Of a stretch of 64,000 nucleotides of DNA, positions 7,772 through 16,596 are shown in pieces (the first letter of the stretch is position 1; every line of letters starts with the position of its first letter). The notes below the pieces were generated by a model. That model was not told the DNA's origin, ran no database searches, and saw only the letters and a list, made by a program, of their open reading frames with translations. The translations under genes were made by a program, and so were the position numbers. The stretch is from the NCBI GenBank assembly GCA_964451955.1, contig CAYVKG010000008.1:23275-87274 (forward strand), written 5' to 3'. This stretch comes from JAPLNB01 sp964451955 (lineage in GTDB: Bacteria > Planctomycetota > Phycisphaerae > Tepidisphaerales > Tepidisphaeraceae).

Positions 7772-10086
7772 CCCAAGGCGAAGCCTGTGGCGCGGATCTG
7801 GAGCGGTTGGTCCACCTTCAGTCGCATGCCGTCGACGAGGATCGGGGATTCCCACTGGATGGGGTAGTGGATGACGCCGTCGTTGGCGCCGCCCCAGTGT
7901 CCGGCGTCAGAGCCGTCCAAAGGAATGGTGATCCACTTCCAGCCGGTCCACGTGACTGGGCCATAGGTGTGCTGGAAGGTCTGGCCCGTGGAATCGCGGA
8001 CGGTGCAGCGGAGTACGTCGCCAGCAGCGTTACCGCAAAGCCACATCCCGATGCGGGAGGGCTTGCCGTCGATGGCGGCTGACTCCTTGGGAATGCGGAC
8101 CGGGGCGTATTTCCAGCCGGTGGCGAATTGGTAGTCCAATTGGATGGCCTTCTTGAGACCGGGCTGGGGCGGATCGGTCAGATCGACGACGGAGGCATTG
8201 GCGGAGCCGGGGATCTTGGCGTCGCCGCCGACGCCCGCTTGCCAGGGCTTGTCGAGCGGTGCGGTGTTTTGCCACCGAACAGGCGTGGGGCGAGCGACCA
8301 CGTTGCCCTGGGCGTCAACCGCCTCGACACGCAGGGGCTGTTGGCTGACTGCAATGTCGGGTGACTGCAAGGAGACCATGCCGGTCGTAACACCGTGGCC
8401 GAGCTTCAGACGGGGCGAGGCGATAAGCCGTTCCACGCTGATGCGGAAGGCGAGTTCGATGGGCTGGGCGGACGGGTTGTCGACCAACACCGTGACGTTG
8501 TCGTCGACAACGGGCAGGACCGACACATGCAATGGGCTGGGCTGGAGAAGCCAGATCCGAGCGGAATGCTCGGGCAGGTCGCCGATCATGACTTCAGCAA
8601 GAAGGCGCGTCATGTCGCGCCTGGGCGAGGTCAGTTGGACGCGGGTCTTGGCGGACTGCCCGGGCTTGAGAGAGAGCGAGTCGGTTTCCCCCAGAACGAG
8701 GTTTCCTTCGGCGACGCGGACGCGGCCGGACCAATCGCGGCTTCCGGGGTTCGTTAACGACAGTTGGACAGACGAAGGGCCGGCGCTCAGAATGTTCATG
8801 CTCGAAGTCGGCTGGCCGATGAGCAGGGGCGAGTCCTTGGAATCATCAAAGAGGATGTACTGCGGACCCGGGCCAAGCCGCACCTGAACGGTGCCGTTGT
8901 CGGACTTGGCAACCTGACGCTGGCCGTCACGGGTGACAAGGGCCACCTCGGGCGCGCGCAGGTTGATTTTCAAGTCGTGTGGTTCGGCAATGGTCCAGGC
9001 CGCCAGCGCCGCCTTGTTGCCGTTGGCGAAGAGCAGCAGATAGTCTTTGGGGGACCCGATGGCGAGTCGGCGCACGAAACGGTAGCCGTTGAGGGTTTCG
9101 GCAAGGACTTTGCCGGCGGTGTAGGAGGGTTTGGGTTTGAAGTCGAGGAAGACGGTGCCGAAATGGTGTTCCGGTTCTTTGGGGTCCGGCCCGTCGTCAT
9201 GCCAGTCGTACCAGATACTCAGCGGGACGCCCATCCAGAGGTTGAGCAGGCGTTGGCGGACGAGGTAGTTGGCCTGTTTGTCGTCGTTCATTCCGCCCCA
9301 CGCGGTGGAGTAGCCCCACTCGCCGGAGACGATGGGAACGTTCTTGCCGGGCGCGTATCTATCCAGCAAGAGACGCAGCCGGGCGTAATCGGCCTCGGCG
9401 GTTTCCGGGGCGGTCTGGCGATACGGGTGGACGGAAACGGCGTCGAGTCTCCTCAAGACGCCCGCTTTGCCCATCGTTTCGAAAAAGTCCCACGGGAAGG
9501 TCGATGAGGCTGGAGCCATGATGAAGGCGTCGGGGTCGGCTTTCCGGATGGCGTCGATGGTGGCCAAGGCGAGTTTTGAGTAGTCGTCGGCGTTGGGTTT
9601 TGGTTTCCAGAACTGGGAAATGTTCGGCTCGTTCCAGATTTCCCAGAGGATGCCTTTGCCGACAAAGTGCTTGGCGGCGGCGGCGGCCCAATTGGCGAAG
9701 GCGGCCTGGCCTTCGGGCGTGTGTGGAGAGAGGCCATCGTCATAGAGGCGATTGGAGTAATCCAGAATCAGGAGGCAGCGGATGCCGAGGTCGGTCATAT
9801 CAGTGACGAGGCGGTCATAGGCGGAGAAGTTGTATTGCCCGCGGTTGCGTTCAGTCGCGCCCCACGCGAAGTCCATGCGGATGAATTTCACGCCGGAGGC
9901 TTTGAGGAGTTCCAGTTCGCTCCTGCCCGCGCTGGTGAAATGGATATTGACGCCGAACCCGTCGGGAATGCGAAGCTCCGGGAGGCCGGTCGGTTGTTGC
10001 GCCAAAGCCATGGACGCGATGAGCAGGGGGAGAGCTACGCGGGACAATTGCAGCCGATGCGGTTGGAATCGAGAAGCCATATTCAT
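7765..10086 (-). CDS. Secreted glycoside hydrolase, clan GH-A (GH39/PslG-like)
   Basis: 773 aa from the ATG at 10086, which precedes a good signal peptide ending MALAQ. The frame is open to 10746, but that part is antisense to the next gene and is rejected. Residues 35-360 form a (beta/alpha)8 hydrolase: ILWEIWNEPN carries the acid/base Glu at about 153, and PIVSGEWGYST carries the nucleophile Glu at about 256. This resembles GH39/PslG-type or cellulase-like enzymes. The C-terminal 400 residues contain beta-sandwich domains probably used for carbohydrate binding. The substrate cannot be read from sequence. Confidence 0.8.
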   Translation of the reverse strand: MNMASRFQPHRLQLSRVALPLLIASMALAQQPTGLPELRIPDGFGVNIHFTSAGRSELELLKASGVKFIRMDFAWGATERNRGQYNFSAYDRLVTDMTDLGIRCLLILDYSNRLYDDGLSPHTPEGQAAFANWAAAAAKHFVGKGILWEIWNEPNISQFWKPKPNADDYSKLALATIDAIRKADPDAFIMAPASSTFPWDFFETMGKAGVLRRLDAVSVHPYRQTAPETAEADYARLRLLLDRYAPGKNVPIVSGEWGYSTAWGGMNDDKQANYLVRQRLLNLWMGVPLSIWYDWHDDGPDPKEPEHHFGTVFLDFKPKPSYTAGKVLAETLNGYRFVRRLAIGSPKDYLLLFANGNKAALAAWTIAEPHDLKINLRAPEVALVTRDGQRQVAKSDNGTVQVRLGPGPQYILFDDSKDSPLLIGQPTSSMNILSAGPSSVQLSLTNPGSRDWSGRVRVAEGNLVLGETDSLSLKPGQSAKTRVQLTSPRRDMTRLLAEVMIGDLPEHSARIWLLQPSPLHVSVLPVVDDNVTVLVDNPSAQPIELAFRISVERLIASPRLKLGHGVTTGMVSLQSPDIAVSQQPLRVEAVDAQGNVVARPTPVRWQNTAPLDKPWQAGVGGDAKIPGSANASVVDLTDPPQPGLKKAIQLDYQFATGWKYAPVRIPKESAAIDGKPSRIGMWLCGNAAGDVLRCTVRDSTGQTFQHTYGPVTWTGWKWITIPLDGSDAGHWGGANDGVIHYPIQWESPILVDGMRLKVDQPLQIRATGFALGY

Positions 10087-10097
10087 ACCATACCAAC

Positions 10098-10985
10098 ATG
10101 ATGAGTCGGCGCTCCCATGCGGCGTGGGTTTTTGTGCTGTCGGTGTTGGTGGTCGCCGTCTGGGCGTGCGCCGAGTTTCCGGCGACACAGCCCTTTCCGG
10201 GGGTCGCGTATGGGCATGAGGAGCGAGCGACTCCGCCGATGTGCGTGTACTGGGTGGTGGTGGAACTGACGAGGCCGGACGTGTCGGTGGTAACGTTGCG
10301 TGCGGGAGCGGATCCGGATGGCGACGGCGCGTATCAAACAACGCTGGTGCGCACCAGTCACGTGGCGGCCAGGGAAGCGCTCGATTTGGCGGTGAACGGC
10401 GACTTCTTTGCGGTTCTGCGCCCGGAGACGGGAGCGGGCAGCGTCGGCTACAGAGCGGGGCAGTGGGCGATGGTAACCGGTCCGGCGATGACCGACGGAC
10501 AGCGTTGGTCGAAAGGGCGTGCCACGTCGCCCTGTTTGGTGGTGGATGGGGAGGGGCGGGCGTCGATGTCGCTTGGGAGCGACATTCCGGCAAATGCCCG
10601 CCAGGTAATCGCGGGAAACGTGTTTTTGGTGAAAGACGGCAAAAAGGTTCCGAGCACCAGCACCGCCATTCATCCTCGTACCGCAGTGGGTCTGGATAAG
10701 CAGGCAACGCGGCTGGTGATTGTGGTGGTTGATGGCCGTCGGCCACTGGTCTCGGTGGGCATGGATTATTCGCAACTTGCCGATGAGATGCTCCGCCTGG
10801 GTTGTCATACGGCGATCAATCTGGACGGCGGCGGGAGTTCGTCGCTCGTAATCTATGACGCGAAGTCCGGCCAGCACCGAGTGGTCAACCGGCCGAGCGA
10901 CGGTCTGGAACGCCCGGTGGCCAATGTACTCGGGGTGCGCACCCGCACGGGCAGTGCGTCAACTCGCCCAGCTCGAGCGGAGTAG
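10098..10985 (+). CDS. Phosphodiester glycosidase family (NAGPA-like) lipoprotein
   Basis: 295 aa. N-terminal hydrophobic helix followed by a Cys (AVWAC), a probable lipoprotein signal. The domain is the NAGPA family (N-acetylglucosamine-1-phosphodiester alpha-N-acetylglucosaminidase, also found in bacterial YngK/YoaR neighbours and phage): AVNGDFF and TAINLDGGGSSSL are its signature segments. Human NAGPA removes GlcNAc linked through a phosphodiester; bacterial members may act on teichoic or wall phospho-sugars. It starts only 11 bases from the divergent hydrolase gene, leaving no room for separate promoters between them. Confidence 0.82.
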   Translation: MMSRRSHAAWVFVLSVLVVAVWACAEFPATQPFPGVAYGHEERATPPMCVYWVVVELTRPDVSVVTLRAGADPDGDGAYQTTLVRTSHVAAREALDLAVNGDFFAVLRPETGAGSVGYRAGQWAMVTGPAMTDGQRWSKGRATSPCLVVDGEGRASMSLGSDIPANARQVIAGNVFLVKDGKKVPSTSTAIHPRTAVGLDKQATRLVIVVVDGRRPLVSVGMDYSQLADEMLRLGCHTAINLDGGGSSSLVIYDAKSGQHRVVNRPSDGLERPVANVLGVRTRTGSASTRPARAE

Positions 10986-11091
10986 TGGCTTGAGATGTGC
11001 GGGCCGGGCGGGTCTCTGGGGACGCGGACGCATCATCTTCCGCCAAACCTGGTCTACATAACTGCATCAAAATAAGCATCATATGACATAT

Positions 11092-11107
11092 CCATCAGCC
11101 CTGATGG
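11092..11107. promoter_or_regulatory. Perfect inverted repeat upstream of suf
   Basis: CCATCAG-CC-CTGATGG, 7-bp arms with a 2-base centre, about 120 bases before sufB. No T-run follows, so it is more likely a protein-binding site than a terminator, possibly for an Fe-S or oxidative-stress regulator. No regulator gene is adjacent. Confidence 0.3.
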
Positions 11108-11156
11108 TGGTTTGTTCGGTCACGCCAGGCAAAGGCGAATAATCTTTGCCGCCCGC

Positions 11157-11185
11157 TTGGTTTCTCGGGTGTGGATGCGTAAGAT
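11157..11185 (+). promoter_or_regulatory. Candidate sigma70-type promoter for the suf operon
   Basis: TTGGTT (11157-11162), 17-base spacer, TAAGAT (11180-11185). It would give a leader of about 33 bases before the sufB ATG, with GAGG about 8 bases ahead of the start. Four of six -10 bases match the consensus; the -35 is partial. Confidence 0.4.
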
Positions 11186-11225
11186 ATAGAGACTCGATCT
11201 CAATTAAGGGTCATGAGGATAACCG

Positions 11226-12674
11226 ATGGCAACGCAGACGAGCCAGATTGAGGAGTTGGCAAACCGGGAGTATCGCTGGGGTTGGGTTACGGACATAGCG
11301 GCCGATTCCGCTCCGCCGGGCCTGAACGAAGAGATCATCCGATTCATTTCTGCTAAGAAGAACGAACCGGTCTGGTTGTTGGAGTGGCGGCTGAAGGCTT
11401 ACCGGCACTGGCTGACGCTGGAAGAACCGACGCATTGGCCAAAGCTGTACTATCCTCCCATCAATTACCAGGATGTGGTGTATTACTCGGCCCCGAAAAC
11501 CAAGAGCGGCCCCAAGAGCCTTGACGAGGTGGATCCAGAGCTTCTGAAGACCTATGAGAAGCTCGGGGTTCCACTCCATGAACGCGCGGTGTTGGCCGGC
11601 GTGGCGGTTGACGCGGTCTTCGACTCGGTGTCTGTTGCGACCACATTTCGCGAGAAGCTGGCCGAATTGGGCATCATATTCTGTTCGTTCAGCGAGGCGG
11701 TGCAGAAGCATCCGGATCTGGTTCGCAAGTATCTCGGTTCGGTCGTCCCGTATTCGGACAACTATTTTGCGACGCTGAACTCGGCGGTGTTCACCGATGG
11801 TTCCTTCGCGTACATTCCGCCCGGCGTGCGGTGTCCGATGGAGCTGAGCACCTATTTTCGCATCAATGCCAAGAGCACCGGGCAGTTCGAGCGGACGCTG
11901 CTGATCGCGGACAAGGGCGCCCACGTGAGTTACCTGGAAGGGTGTACCGCCCCTCAGCGAGATGAGAACCAGTTGCATGCCGCCGTCGTGGAACTGGTGG
12001 CGATGGATGACGCGACGATCAAGTACTCCACGGTCCAGAACTGGTATCCCGGGGACAAGGATGGCAAGGGCGGTATCTACAACTTCGTGACAAAACGCGG
12101 CGCCTGCCGGGGCGTGAATTCCAAGATCACGTGGACGCAGGTCGAGACGGGTTCGTCAATAACCTGGAAGTACCCGAGCTGCATTCTGCAGGGGGACAAT
12201 TCCGTCGGCGAGTTCTATTCGGTCGCCTTGACTAACCACCGGCAGCAGGCGGACACGGGGACCAAGATGATCCACATTGGGAAGAACACCCGCTCGACCA
12301 TCGTGTCCAAGGGAATCTCGGCAGGGCGAGGCCAGAATACTTACCGCGGGCTGGTGAAGATTCTAAAGGGCGCGTCGAACGCTCGGAACTATACACAATG
12401 CGATTCCTTGTTGCTGGGCGACCAGTGCGGAGCTCACACGTTTCCGTACATTGACGTGCGCAATACGACCAGCCGAGCCGAGCACGAGGCCTCGACGAGC
12501 AAGATTGGCGAGGATCAGCTCTTCTACTGCAAAACACGGGGGATCAACCTGGAAGACTCCGTGAACATGATTGTCAACGGCTTCTGCAAGGAGGTCTTCC
12601 GCGAACTGCCAATGGAATTCGCGGTTGAGGCGCAGAAGCTGCTGGGCGTCAGTCTCGAAGGTAGCGTTGGCTAA
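11226..12674 (+). CDS. sufB: Fe-S cluster scaffold subunit SufB
   Basis: 482 aa, normal SufB length. The core SufBD beta-helix is recognised from SYLEGCTAP, KYPSCILQGDNSVGEFYSVALTN segments and the C-terminal stretch with EHEASTSKIGEDQLFYC. SufB forms the SufBC2D scaffold on which Fe-S clusters are built, in the cytoplasm. It is first in a six-gene operon (sufB-C-D-S-U-DUF59), the order common in bacteria that use SufU rather than SufE. A good GAGG ribosome site precedes the ATG. Confidence 0.97.
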   Translation: MATQTSQIEELANREYRWGWVTDIAADSAPPGLNEEIIRFISAKKNEPVWLLEWRLKAYRHWLTLEEPTHWPKLYYPPINYQDVVYYSAPKTKSGPKSLDEVDPELLKTYEKLGVPLHERAVLAGVAVDAVFDSVSVATTFREKLAELGIIFCSFSEAVQKHPDLVRKYLGSVVPYSDNYFATLNSAVFTDGSFAYIPPGVRCPMELSTYFRINAKSTGQFERTLLIADKGAHVSYLEGCTAPQRDENQLHAAVVELVAMDDATIKYSTVQNWYPGDKDGKGGIYNFVTKRGACRGVNSKITWTQVETGSSITWKYPSCILQGDNSVGEFYSVALTNHRQQADTGTKMIHIGKNTRSTIVSKGISAGRGQNTYRGLVKILKGASNARNYTQCDSLLLGDQCGAHTFPYIDVRNTTSRAEHEASTSKIGEDQLFYCKTRGINLEDSVNMIVNGFCKEVFRELPMEFAVEAQKLLGVSLEGSVG

Positions 12675-12699
12675 GGACTCATAAGGAAGTAGATGACCT

Positions 12700-13473
12700 A
12701 TGGCTCTTCTGGAAATCCACGATCTTCATGCTCGCGTAGCCGCCCCGGGCGGCAAGCAGATTCTCAAGGGTTTGAATCTGACGGTGAACAAGGGGGAGGT
12801 CCACGCCATCATGGGCAAGAACGGCTCGGGCAAGAGCACCCTTGCCCAGGTTCTCATGGGCCGCGACACCTACGAGGTGACCGGGGGATCGGTCCGGTAC
12901 AATGGCGTTGACCTCTTGGAGTTGTCAACCGAAGAGCGAGCCGCGATGGGCGTCTTCCTGGCTTTTCAATACCCCGTGGAAATTCCCGGCGTATCGACCA
13001 GCTACTTCCTAAAGGCGGCCGTCAATGCCATCCGCAAGGCGCACAACGAGCCCGAACTGGACGCGATGGAGTTCCTGTCGCTGGTGAAGCAGAAAATGGC
13101 CCTGCTGAAGATGGATCAGTCGTTCATGAACCGCGCGGTCAACGAAGGCTTCTCGGGCGGAGAAAAGAAGCGGAATGAGATCTTCCAGATGGCGGTGATC
13201 AATCCCGTTCTCGCCTTGATGGACGAGACGGATTCCGGCCTGGACATCGACGCGTTGAAGATCGTCGCCAACGGCGCGAATTCTCTCCGAGGCCCGGACC
13301 GCGCCATCGTCTGTGTGACTCACTACCAGCGGCTGCTCAATTACATCCAGCCGGACATTGTCCACGTGATGCTCGATGGACGCATCGTCAAGTCCGGAGA
13401 CAAGTCGCTGGCGCTGGATCTTGAATCCCGCGGCTATGACTGGGTTGAAAAGGAAGTCGCCCAGCCCGTGTAG
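12700..13473 (+). CDS. sufC: Fe-S assembly ATPase SufC
   Basis: 257 aa ABC-type ATPase. Walker A is GKNGSGKSTL (about residues 39-48), the ABC signature is FSGGEKKR, and Walker B runs LALMDETDSGLD, the SufC-typical form with ETDSGLD. ATP hydrolysis drives rearrangement of the SufB-SufD dimer during cluster assembly. The gene lies 25 bases after sufB, with AAGGAAG in the gap. Confidence 0.97.
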   Translation: MALLEIHDLHARVAAPGGKQILKGLNLTVNKGEVHAIMGKNGSGKSTLAQVLMGRDTYEVTGGSVRYNGVDLLELSTEERAAMGVFLAFQYPVEIPGVSTSYFLKAAVNAIRKAHNEPELDAMEFLSLVKQKMALLKMDQSFMNRAVNEGFSGGEKKRNEIFQMAVINPVLALMDETDSGLDIDALKIVANGANSLRGPDRAIVCVTHYQRLLNYIQPDIVHVMLDGRIVKSGDKSLALDLESRGYDWVEKEVAQPV

Positions 13474-13505
13474 GTTAGTCGCGTGCACCGGAACCTGAAT
13501 TGCGG

Positions 13506-14885
13506 ATGACGGCCATGACCAGACTCGTCGAAGATTCAAATATCCACCTGGCTAACTACAAGGCGCTCGCCAAACGCGGGAACGGCGCGCTTCCGTGGAT
13601 GGAGAAGCTCCGGAAGCGCGGAATCGATCGCTTTGAGGCGGCGGGTTTCCCGGGCCCCAAAGACGAAGAATGGCGATTCACCAACACCGCCGCCATCGCG
13701 CAAACGCCCTTTGCCCTTGCCCAGGCCTCTCACGGCGTCGAAGCAGCATCACTGGCGAAAAACCTCACGTTCTCGGGCCAGGCAGCCGCCGAGCTGGTGT
13801 TCGTGAACGGCCGCTTCTCGCCGGCGCTTTCGCGGGTCAGCAACATTCCCGCTGGCGTGACGGTGACGAGCCTTGCCGACGCCGTGCGCAGCACGCACTT
13901 GCCGGTGGAGCGACATCTGGCTCGCTATGCCAGCGTCGAAACCGACCCATTTGTGGCCTTGAACACCGCTTCCCTGGGCGACGGCGCGTTTGTACACATC
14001 GCACGCCACGCGGTTGTTCGCGATCCCATCCATCTGCTCTTCCTGTCGATTCCCGGCGACGGCCCGACCGTCGTCCATCCCCGCTCGCTGGTGGTTGTTG
14101 AGGAAAACGCCCATGCGACGCTCGTTGAGAGTTACGCGGGAAGTGCTGGCGCGGGTCCTTTGCTGAACAATCCGGTCACGGAGATCGTTGTGGCCGACAA
14201 CGGACATTTGGACCACTGCAAGGTTGAACAGGAGTCGTCGGAGGCATCGCACATCTCACACACCCATGTCGCAATGGGGAGAGACGCGGGTTTCGTGTCG
14301 CATGCCGCGAGCATTGGCGGGAAGCTCGTGCGGAACAACCTCGAGGTGGTTCTCGACGGGGAGCATGGCGACGCAACGGTGAACGGGCTGGTGGTGATCC
14401 GAAACCAGCAGCATGTGGATAATCATACGTTGATCCGGCATGAGCGGCCGAACTGTTCGAGCCACGAGCTCTACAAACATGTCCTGGATGATCGAGCTAC
14501 GGGCGTGTTTAAGGGCAAGATATACGTGCAGAAGGGCGCGCAGAAGACGGATTCCAAACAGACGAGCAAGTCGCTGCTCCTGTCGGACGAAGCGACCATG
14601 AATTCCATGCCGGCGTTGGAGATTTACGCCGACGATGTGAAATGCACACACGGGTCTACCACCGGACCGGTGGATGAAGATATGATCTTCTATCTGCGGA
14701 CACGCGGCGTGCCGCACGAAGCGGCTCGGCACCTGCTGACCTACGCGTTCGCCGCCGACATTACCCGCAGGATCAAGGTCGAACCGGTGCGCAGACGATT
14801 GGAGGATTTCATGGCTGCTCAACACGGTTTGCCGCAGGATCTTCGCATTACCGATCTGGGATCCCATGACGACGCAGCTCTCTAA
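13506..14885 (+). CDS. sufD: Fe-S assembly protein SufD
   Basis: 459 aa from the ATG at 13506. A TTG at 13500 with GGAA six bases upstream and another ATG at 13515 are also possible starts, so the exact N-terminus is open. The C-terminal half is the SufBD domain (GSSTGPVDEDMIFYLRTRG region, KTDSKQTSKSLLLSDEA). An N-terminal EEWRFTN motif is typical of SufD. The end overlaps sufS by 20 bases. Confidence 0.95.
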   Translation: MTAMTRLVEDSNIHLANYKALAKRGNGALPWMEKLRKRGIDRFEAAGFPGPKDEEWRFTNTAAIAQTPFALAQASHGVEAASLAKNLTFSGQAAAELVFVNGRFSPALSRVSNIPAGVTVTSLADAVRSTHLPVERHLARYASVETDPFVALNTASLGDGAFVHIARHAVVRDPIHLLFLSIPGDGPTVVHPRSLVVVEENAHATLVESYAGSAGAGPLLNNPVTEIVVADNGHLDHCKVEQESSEASHISHTHVAMGRDAGFVSHAASIGGKLVRNNLEVVLDGEHGDATVNGLVVIRNQQHVDNHTLIRHERPNCSSHELYKHVLDDRATGVFKGKIYVQKGAQKTDSKQTSKSLLLSDEATMNSMPALEIYADDVKCTHGSTTGPVDEDMIFYLRTRGVPHEAARHLLTYAFAADITRRIKVEPVRRRLEDFMAAQHGLPQDLRITDLGSHDDAAL

Positions 14886-16131
14886 ATCCCCCGTTGGCAC
14901 TCAGCACGCGCCGCTCGATATCGAACGCGTTCGGCGCGACTTCCCGATTCTGCAGAAACGGTTTCACGGAAAATCCCTCGTTTACCTCGACAACGCGGCG
15001 ACAACTCAGAAACCCCGCCAGGTGATTGACTGCGTCGATCAGTACTACACAGAGCAGAACGCAAACATCCACCGGGGTGTCTATCATTTGAGCCAACTGG
15101 CGACGGATCTGTACGAGCAGGCCCGGAAGAAGGTTCAGCGGTTCATCAACGCGGCGGAAGCTCGGGAGGTGGTGTTCACCAGTGGGACGACCGAGTCGAT
15201 CAATCTTGTCGCCAGTTCATTCGGTCGAGTGAATTTCAGGCCGGGCGACGAGATCATCCTGACGGGAATGGAGCACCACTCGAACATCGTGCCGTGGCAG
15301 CTTGTGTGCGAGCAGACCGGAGCGACGATCCGCGTTGCGCCTTTTGACGACAGGGGGCAGTTGATTCTGGAGGAATACGAGAAGTTGTTTAACCCGCGGA
15401 CGCGGTTTGTGGGAGTGGTGCACCTCTCGAACTCATTGGGGACGATCAACCCGGTGAAGCGGATGATCGACATAGCGCACGGGCACGGAGTCCCGGTGCT
15501 GGTTGACGGTGCGCAATGGGTGGCGCATGGCCAGACCGATGTGCGGGCGCTTGACGCCGACTTCTACGCGTTTTCCGGTCACAAGCTTTATGGCCCGACC
15601 GGGATCGGCGTGCTTTATGGCAAAGCCGCTCTGCTTGAGAAGATGGGGCCATACCAGGGCGGGGGGGACATGATATCGTCCGTGACGTTTGGCAAGACGG
15701 AGTACAACGAATTGCCGTACAAGTTCGAGGCGGGGACACCGCATATCGAGGGCGGCATCGGATTGGGGGCGGCGATTGACTATGTCACGTCCATTGGCGT
15801 CCGGGCGATTGCCGAGCATGAGAGCCGACTGCTGAACTACGCGCACTCCCGCCTGTCCGCAATTGGCGGGTTGCGCATTGTGGGAACCGCCGACGAAAAG
15901 GGCAGCGTGGTGTCGTTTGTGCTCAAGGGCATCCACCCCCACGACATTGGAACGATACTGGACGGAGAAGGGGTCGCCATTCGCACGGGACATCATTGTT
16001 GCCAGCCGGTGATGGACCGTTTTGAGATTCCCGCCACGGCCCGGGCGAGCTTTGCGATGTACAACACCCAGACCGAGATCGACGCGCTGGCGGATTCCAT
16101 TGCGAAAGTGATCGATTTCCTCGGCAGTTGA
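14866..16131 (+). CDS. sufS: Cysteine desulfurase SufS (class II)
   Basis: 421 aa. PLP-binding Lys lies in FSGHKLYGPTG; the active-site Cys lies in RTGHHCCQP, a class II (SufS/CsdA) arrangement. It opens with FPILQKRFHGKSLVYLDNAATTQ-like sequence typical of the family (LVYLDNAATTQKP visible). It removes sulfur from cysteine and hands the persulfide to SufU, encoded next. The start overlaps the end of sufD, indicating coupling. Confidence 0.97.
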   Translation: MTTQLSKSPVGTQHAPLDIERVRRDFPILQKRFHGKSLVYLDNAATTQKPRQVIDCVDQYYTEQNANIHRGVYHLSQLATDLYEQARKKVQRFINAAEAREVVFTSGTTESINLVASSFGRVNFRPGDEIILTGMEHHSNIVPWQLVCEQTGATIRVAPFDDRGQLILEEYEKLFNPRTRFVGVVHLSNSLGTINPVKRMIDIAHGHGVPVLVDGAQWVAHGQTDVRALDADFYAFSGHKLYGPTGIGVLYGKAALLEKMGPYQGGGDMISSVTFGKTEYNELPYKFEAGTPHIEGGIGLGAAIDYVTSIGVRAIAEHESRLLNYAHSRLSAIGGLRIVGTADEKGSVVSFVLKGIHPHDIGTILDGEGVAIRTGHHCCQPVMDRFEIPATARASFAMYNTQTEIDALADSIAKVIDFLGS

Positions 16132-16143
16132 AGGGACCGAAGC

Positions 16144-16596
16144 ATGTCCGATCTTCGCGAACTGTATCAAGAGATGATACTCGACCACTGTAAGCGGCCA
16201 CGCAACTTCCACAACTTGGCCGACGCCAACCATCAGGCCGACGGCTTCAACCGGCTCTGCGGCGACAAGCTACGCGTCTACGTCAAACTGGCGAACGGTC
16301 TGATTGAAGACATCGCATTCGAAGGCGATGGCTGTTGCATCTCCAAAGCATCGTCGTCGATGATGACCGAGGCCCTCAAGGGCAAGACGGTCGCAGAGGC
16401 TCACCGCCTTTTCGAGCAGTTTCACGGAGTGTTGACGGGACCTCCGGACGAGATTCCCGATGTGCCGGAACTGGGAAAACTGGCCGTGTTTGCGGGGGTC
16501 CGGGAGTTTCCCGTGCGAGTGAAGTGCGCGACGCTGGCCTGGCACACCCTCGAGGCCGCGCTCAAAGAGGATGACAAGACCGTCAGCACGGAATGA
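16144..16596 (+). CDS. sufU: SufU sulfur-transfer protein
   Basis: 150 aa IscU-fold protein. Conserved zinc/sulfur ligands are visible: Cys in RLCGD, Cys-Cys in GDGCCISKASSSMMTE and Cys in VKCATLAWHTLEAAL. The insertion between the second and third Cys regions distinguishes SufU from IscU. SufU is the zinc-dependent sulfur acceptor for SufS. It sits 12 bases after sufS, and its stop overlaps the next start (ATGATGA). Confidence 0.95.
   Translation: MSDLRELYQEMILDHCKRPRNFHNLADANHQADGFNRLCGDKLRVYVKLANGLIEDIAFEGDGCCISKASSSMMTEALKGKTVAEAHRLFEQFHGVLTGPPDEIPDVPELGKLAVFAGVREFPVRVKCATLAWHTLEAALKEDDKTVSTE

Noticed and set aside
6512..7855. 447-codon minus-strand open frame
   Set aside because: Antisense to the GHL10 gene, which has clear family motifs and a lipoprotein signal.
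10087..10746. N-terminal extension of the 7765-10086 hydrolase
   Set aside because: Antisense to the NAGPA-type gene and Pro/Arg-rich; the signal peptide starts at 10086 or 10080.
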